A DNA stretch of 16,735 nt from Lactifluus volemus (lineage: Eukaryota; Basidiomycota; Agaricomycetes; Russulales; Russulaceae), in assembly GCA_022376515.1 (NCBI GenBank), contig WTXI01000550.1, positions 1 through 16,735 of the forward strand. The letters are read 5' to 3'. Numbering within the stretch: the first letter of the stretch is position 1; the number at the start of each line of letters is the position of its first letter. The position numbers and the translations under genes were made by a program. Positions 15,966 to 16,735 of this stretch are shown here, in pieces. Under the pieces are notes generated by a model that ran no database searches, was not told where the DNA came from, and was given only the letters and a program-made list of their open reading frames with translations.

Positions 15966-16634
15966 ACGTGCACGTGTACAGCACTGACGGGCCAGGTAAG
16001 TATTTCACTGCAGCCCACCGACGCCGCTCAGTCGCGTACGCTGGTCAAGGTGTAGGAACATTGGAATAGGAGCAGAAGCGGGAGGCTGTGGTAAGTCGAA
16101 ACTCCTCAACAGAGCACTAGCTTCGTTCCATGGAAGGAAGGTATACCTTGTTACGCAACGTTGACAGCTACTTCATTGAGTGCCAGATTATGTTCAATGT
16201 CATCATTTCTCAAACACACGAATCCGAGTCGGAGCAGCTAAGGTGCAAGCATTACTTGTACTGTCAACGAGTGATATGAGGGGAAGAGAAATGATTTGCG
16301 ATTCCGCAGAAACAACAAACCGCTCGACTATCGCCTCGCCAAATTCTGCGCTTTGCGCGCGGTGCCCACCTCCACGGCCAAGCTACGTAACTGTCCTCAC
16401 CGCCATCCTGCCAATCTCATGGAGATACGCCGCGCAACCGCGGTTCTGTTAGATGCCGCGCGTTCTGCCGACCCATGTGCAATCGAGGTGACCTAAGTTA
16501 TGTTTGAGTGGCGGAGGCACAAGCGACGGAAGGGTACATGTAGATGTGAGCATGCCAGACCGCATACCATGTACATTCTCTAGGACGTCTGCAGTCTCTG
16601 CCCCGGAGATATGCTTGATCATCGATGCGAGATG
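15966..16634. other. Stretch with no convincing gene
   Basis: Short frames on both strands, including one of 66 codons at 16296-16496 (+) and an open minus-strand frame without a clear start over about 16500-16730. None shows a recognisable motif. Confidence 0.4.
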
Positions 16635-16735
16635 TTACAAGCACAAACTTAAGCGGAGGATGTGGTCTTCGATCCCTGTAAAGTCTTTCTTCTTGAGTCC
16701 AATGACAGCCAGCCGATTGCCGACATTCTCATCAT
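16635..16735 (-). CDS. Possible 3' end of a gene entering from the right edge
   Basis: A minus-strand frame, open from the edge, of about 33 codons. It begins D-E-N-V-G-N-R-L-A-V-I-G-L-K-K-K and stops at the TAA at 16635-16637. The composition is balanced and coding-like, but it is too short to identify. A second minus-strand frame remains open past this stop to about 16500, so splicing into that frame is possible. Confidence 0.25.
   Translation of the reverse strand, partial: DENVGNRLAVIGLKKKDFTGIEDHILRLSLCL

Overview
The window looks like a stretch of basidiomycete, probably agaricomycete, nuclear genome. The evidence is short GT..AG introns of about 55-80 nt, a chromodomain-bearing Ty3/gypsy retrotransposon of the kind common in mushrooms, and two copies of an F-box protein family typical of agarics. 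No tRNA, rRNA, prokaryotic operon or CRISPR array is visible. Almost every gene here is broken, so this reads as a transposon-rich, decaying accessory region.

Layout. 1-1260: a proline-rich, pyrimidine-rich open frame at the left edge, an AT-rich patch with dense GCTTAA motifs, a short gag-like fragment, then the 5' part of a Ser/Thr/Pro-rich reading frame. 1261-8868: a complete but dead LTR retrotransposon with 482- and 476-bp LTRs and a perfect 5-bp target duplication, TCGGT. Internally it carries gag, a pol in the order protease, reverse transcriptase, RNase H, integrase and chromodomain, and a third ORF ending in two broken CCHC zinc knuckles. 8874-9093: the 3' part of the Ser/Thr-rich frame that the element split, with a likely 55-nt intron. 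9099-9768 (minus): an unrecognised acidic protein gene, probably broken. 9974-10520: a degenerate minisatellite. 10527-11538: no convincing gene. 11539-13117 and 14277-15893 (both minus): two F-box paralogues that share a phase-2 first intron and homologous 3' flanks, so they are a tandem duplication; both are frameshifted. 15966-16735: nothing firm except a short coding-like frame entering from the right edge on the minus strand.

The retrotransposon holds the most interesting signals. Gag and pol are joined by a plausible -1 ribosomal frameshift cassette: heptamer GGGTTTT, 5-nt spacer, 10-bp hairpin. A 13-nt copy of the 3' polypurine tract lies in the middle of pol, a candidate central polypurine tract. 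An extra ORF with two zinc knuckles follows the chromodomain. Decay has two signatures. Every in-frame nonsense codon (seven) is TGA, which fits CGA to TGA CpG deamination. Almost every frame break is a one-base change, usually in a homopolymer; this may be real decay or an assembly artefact.
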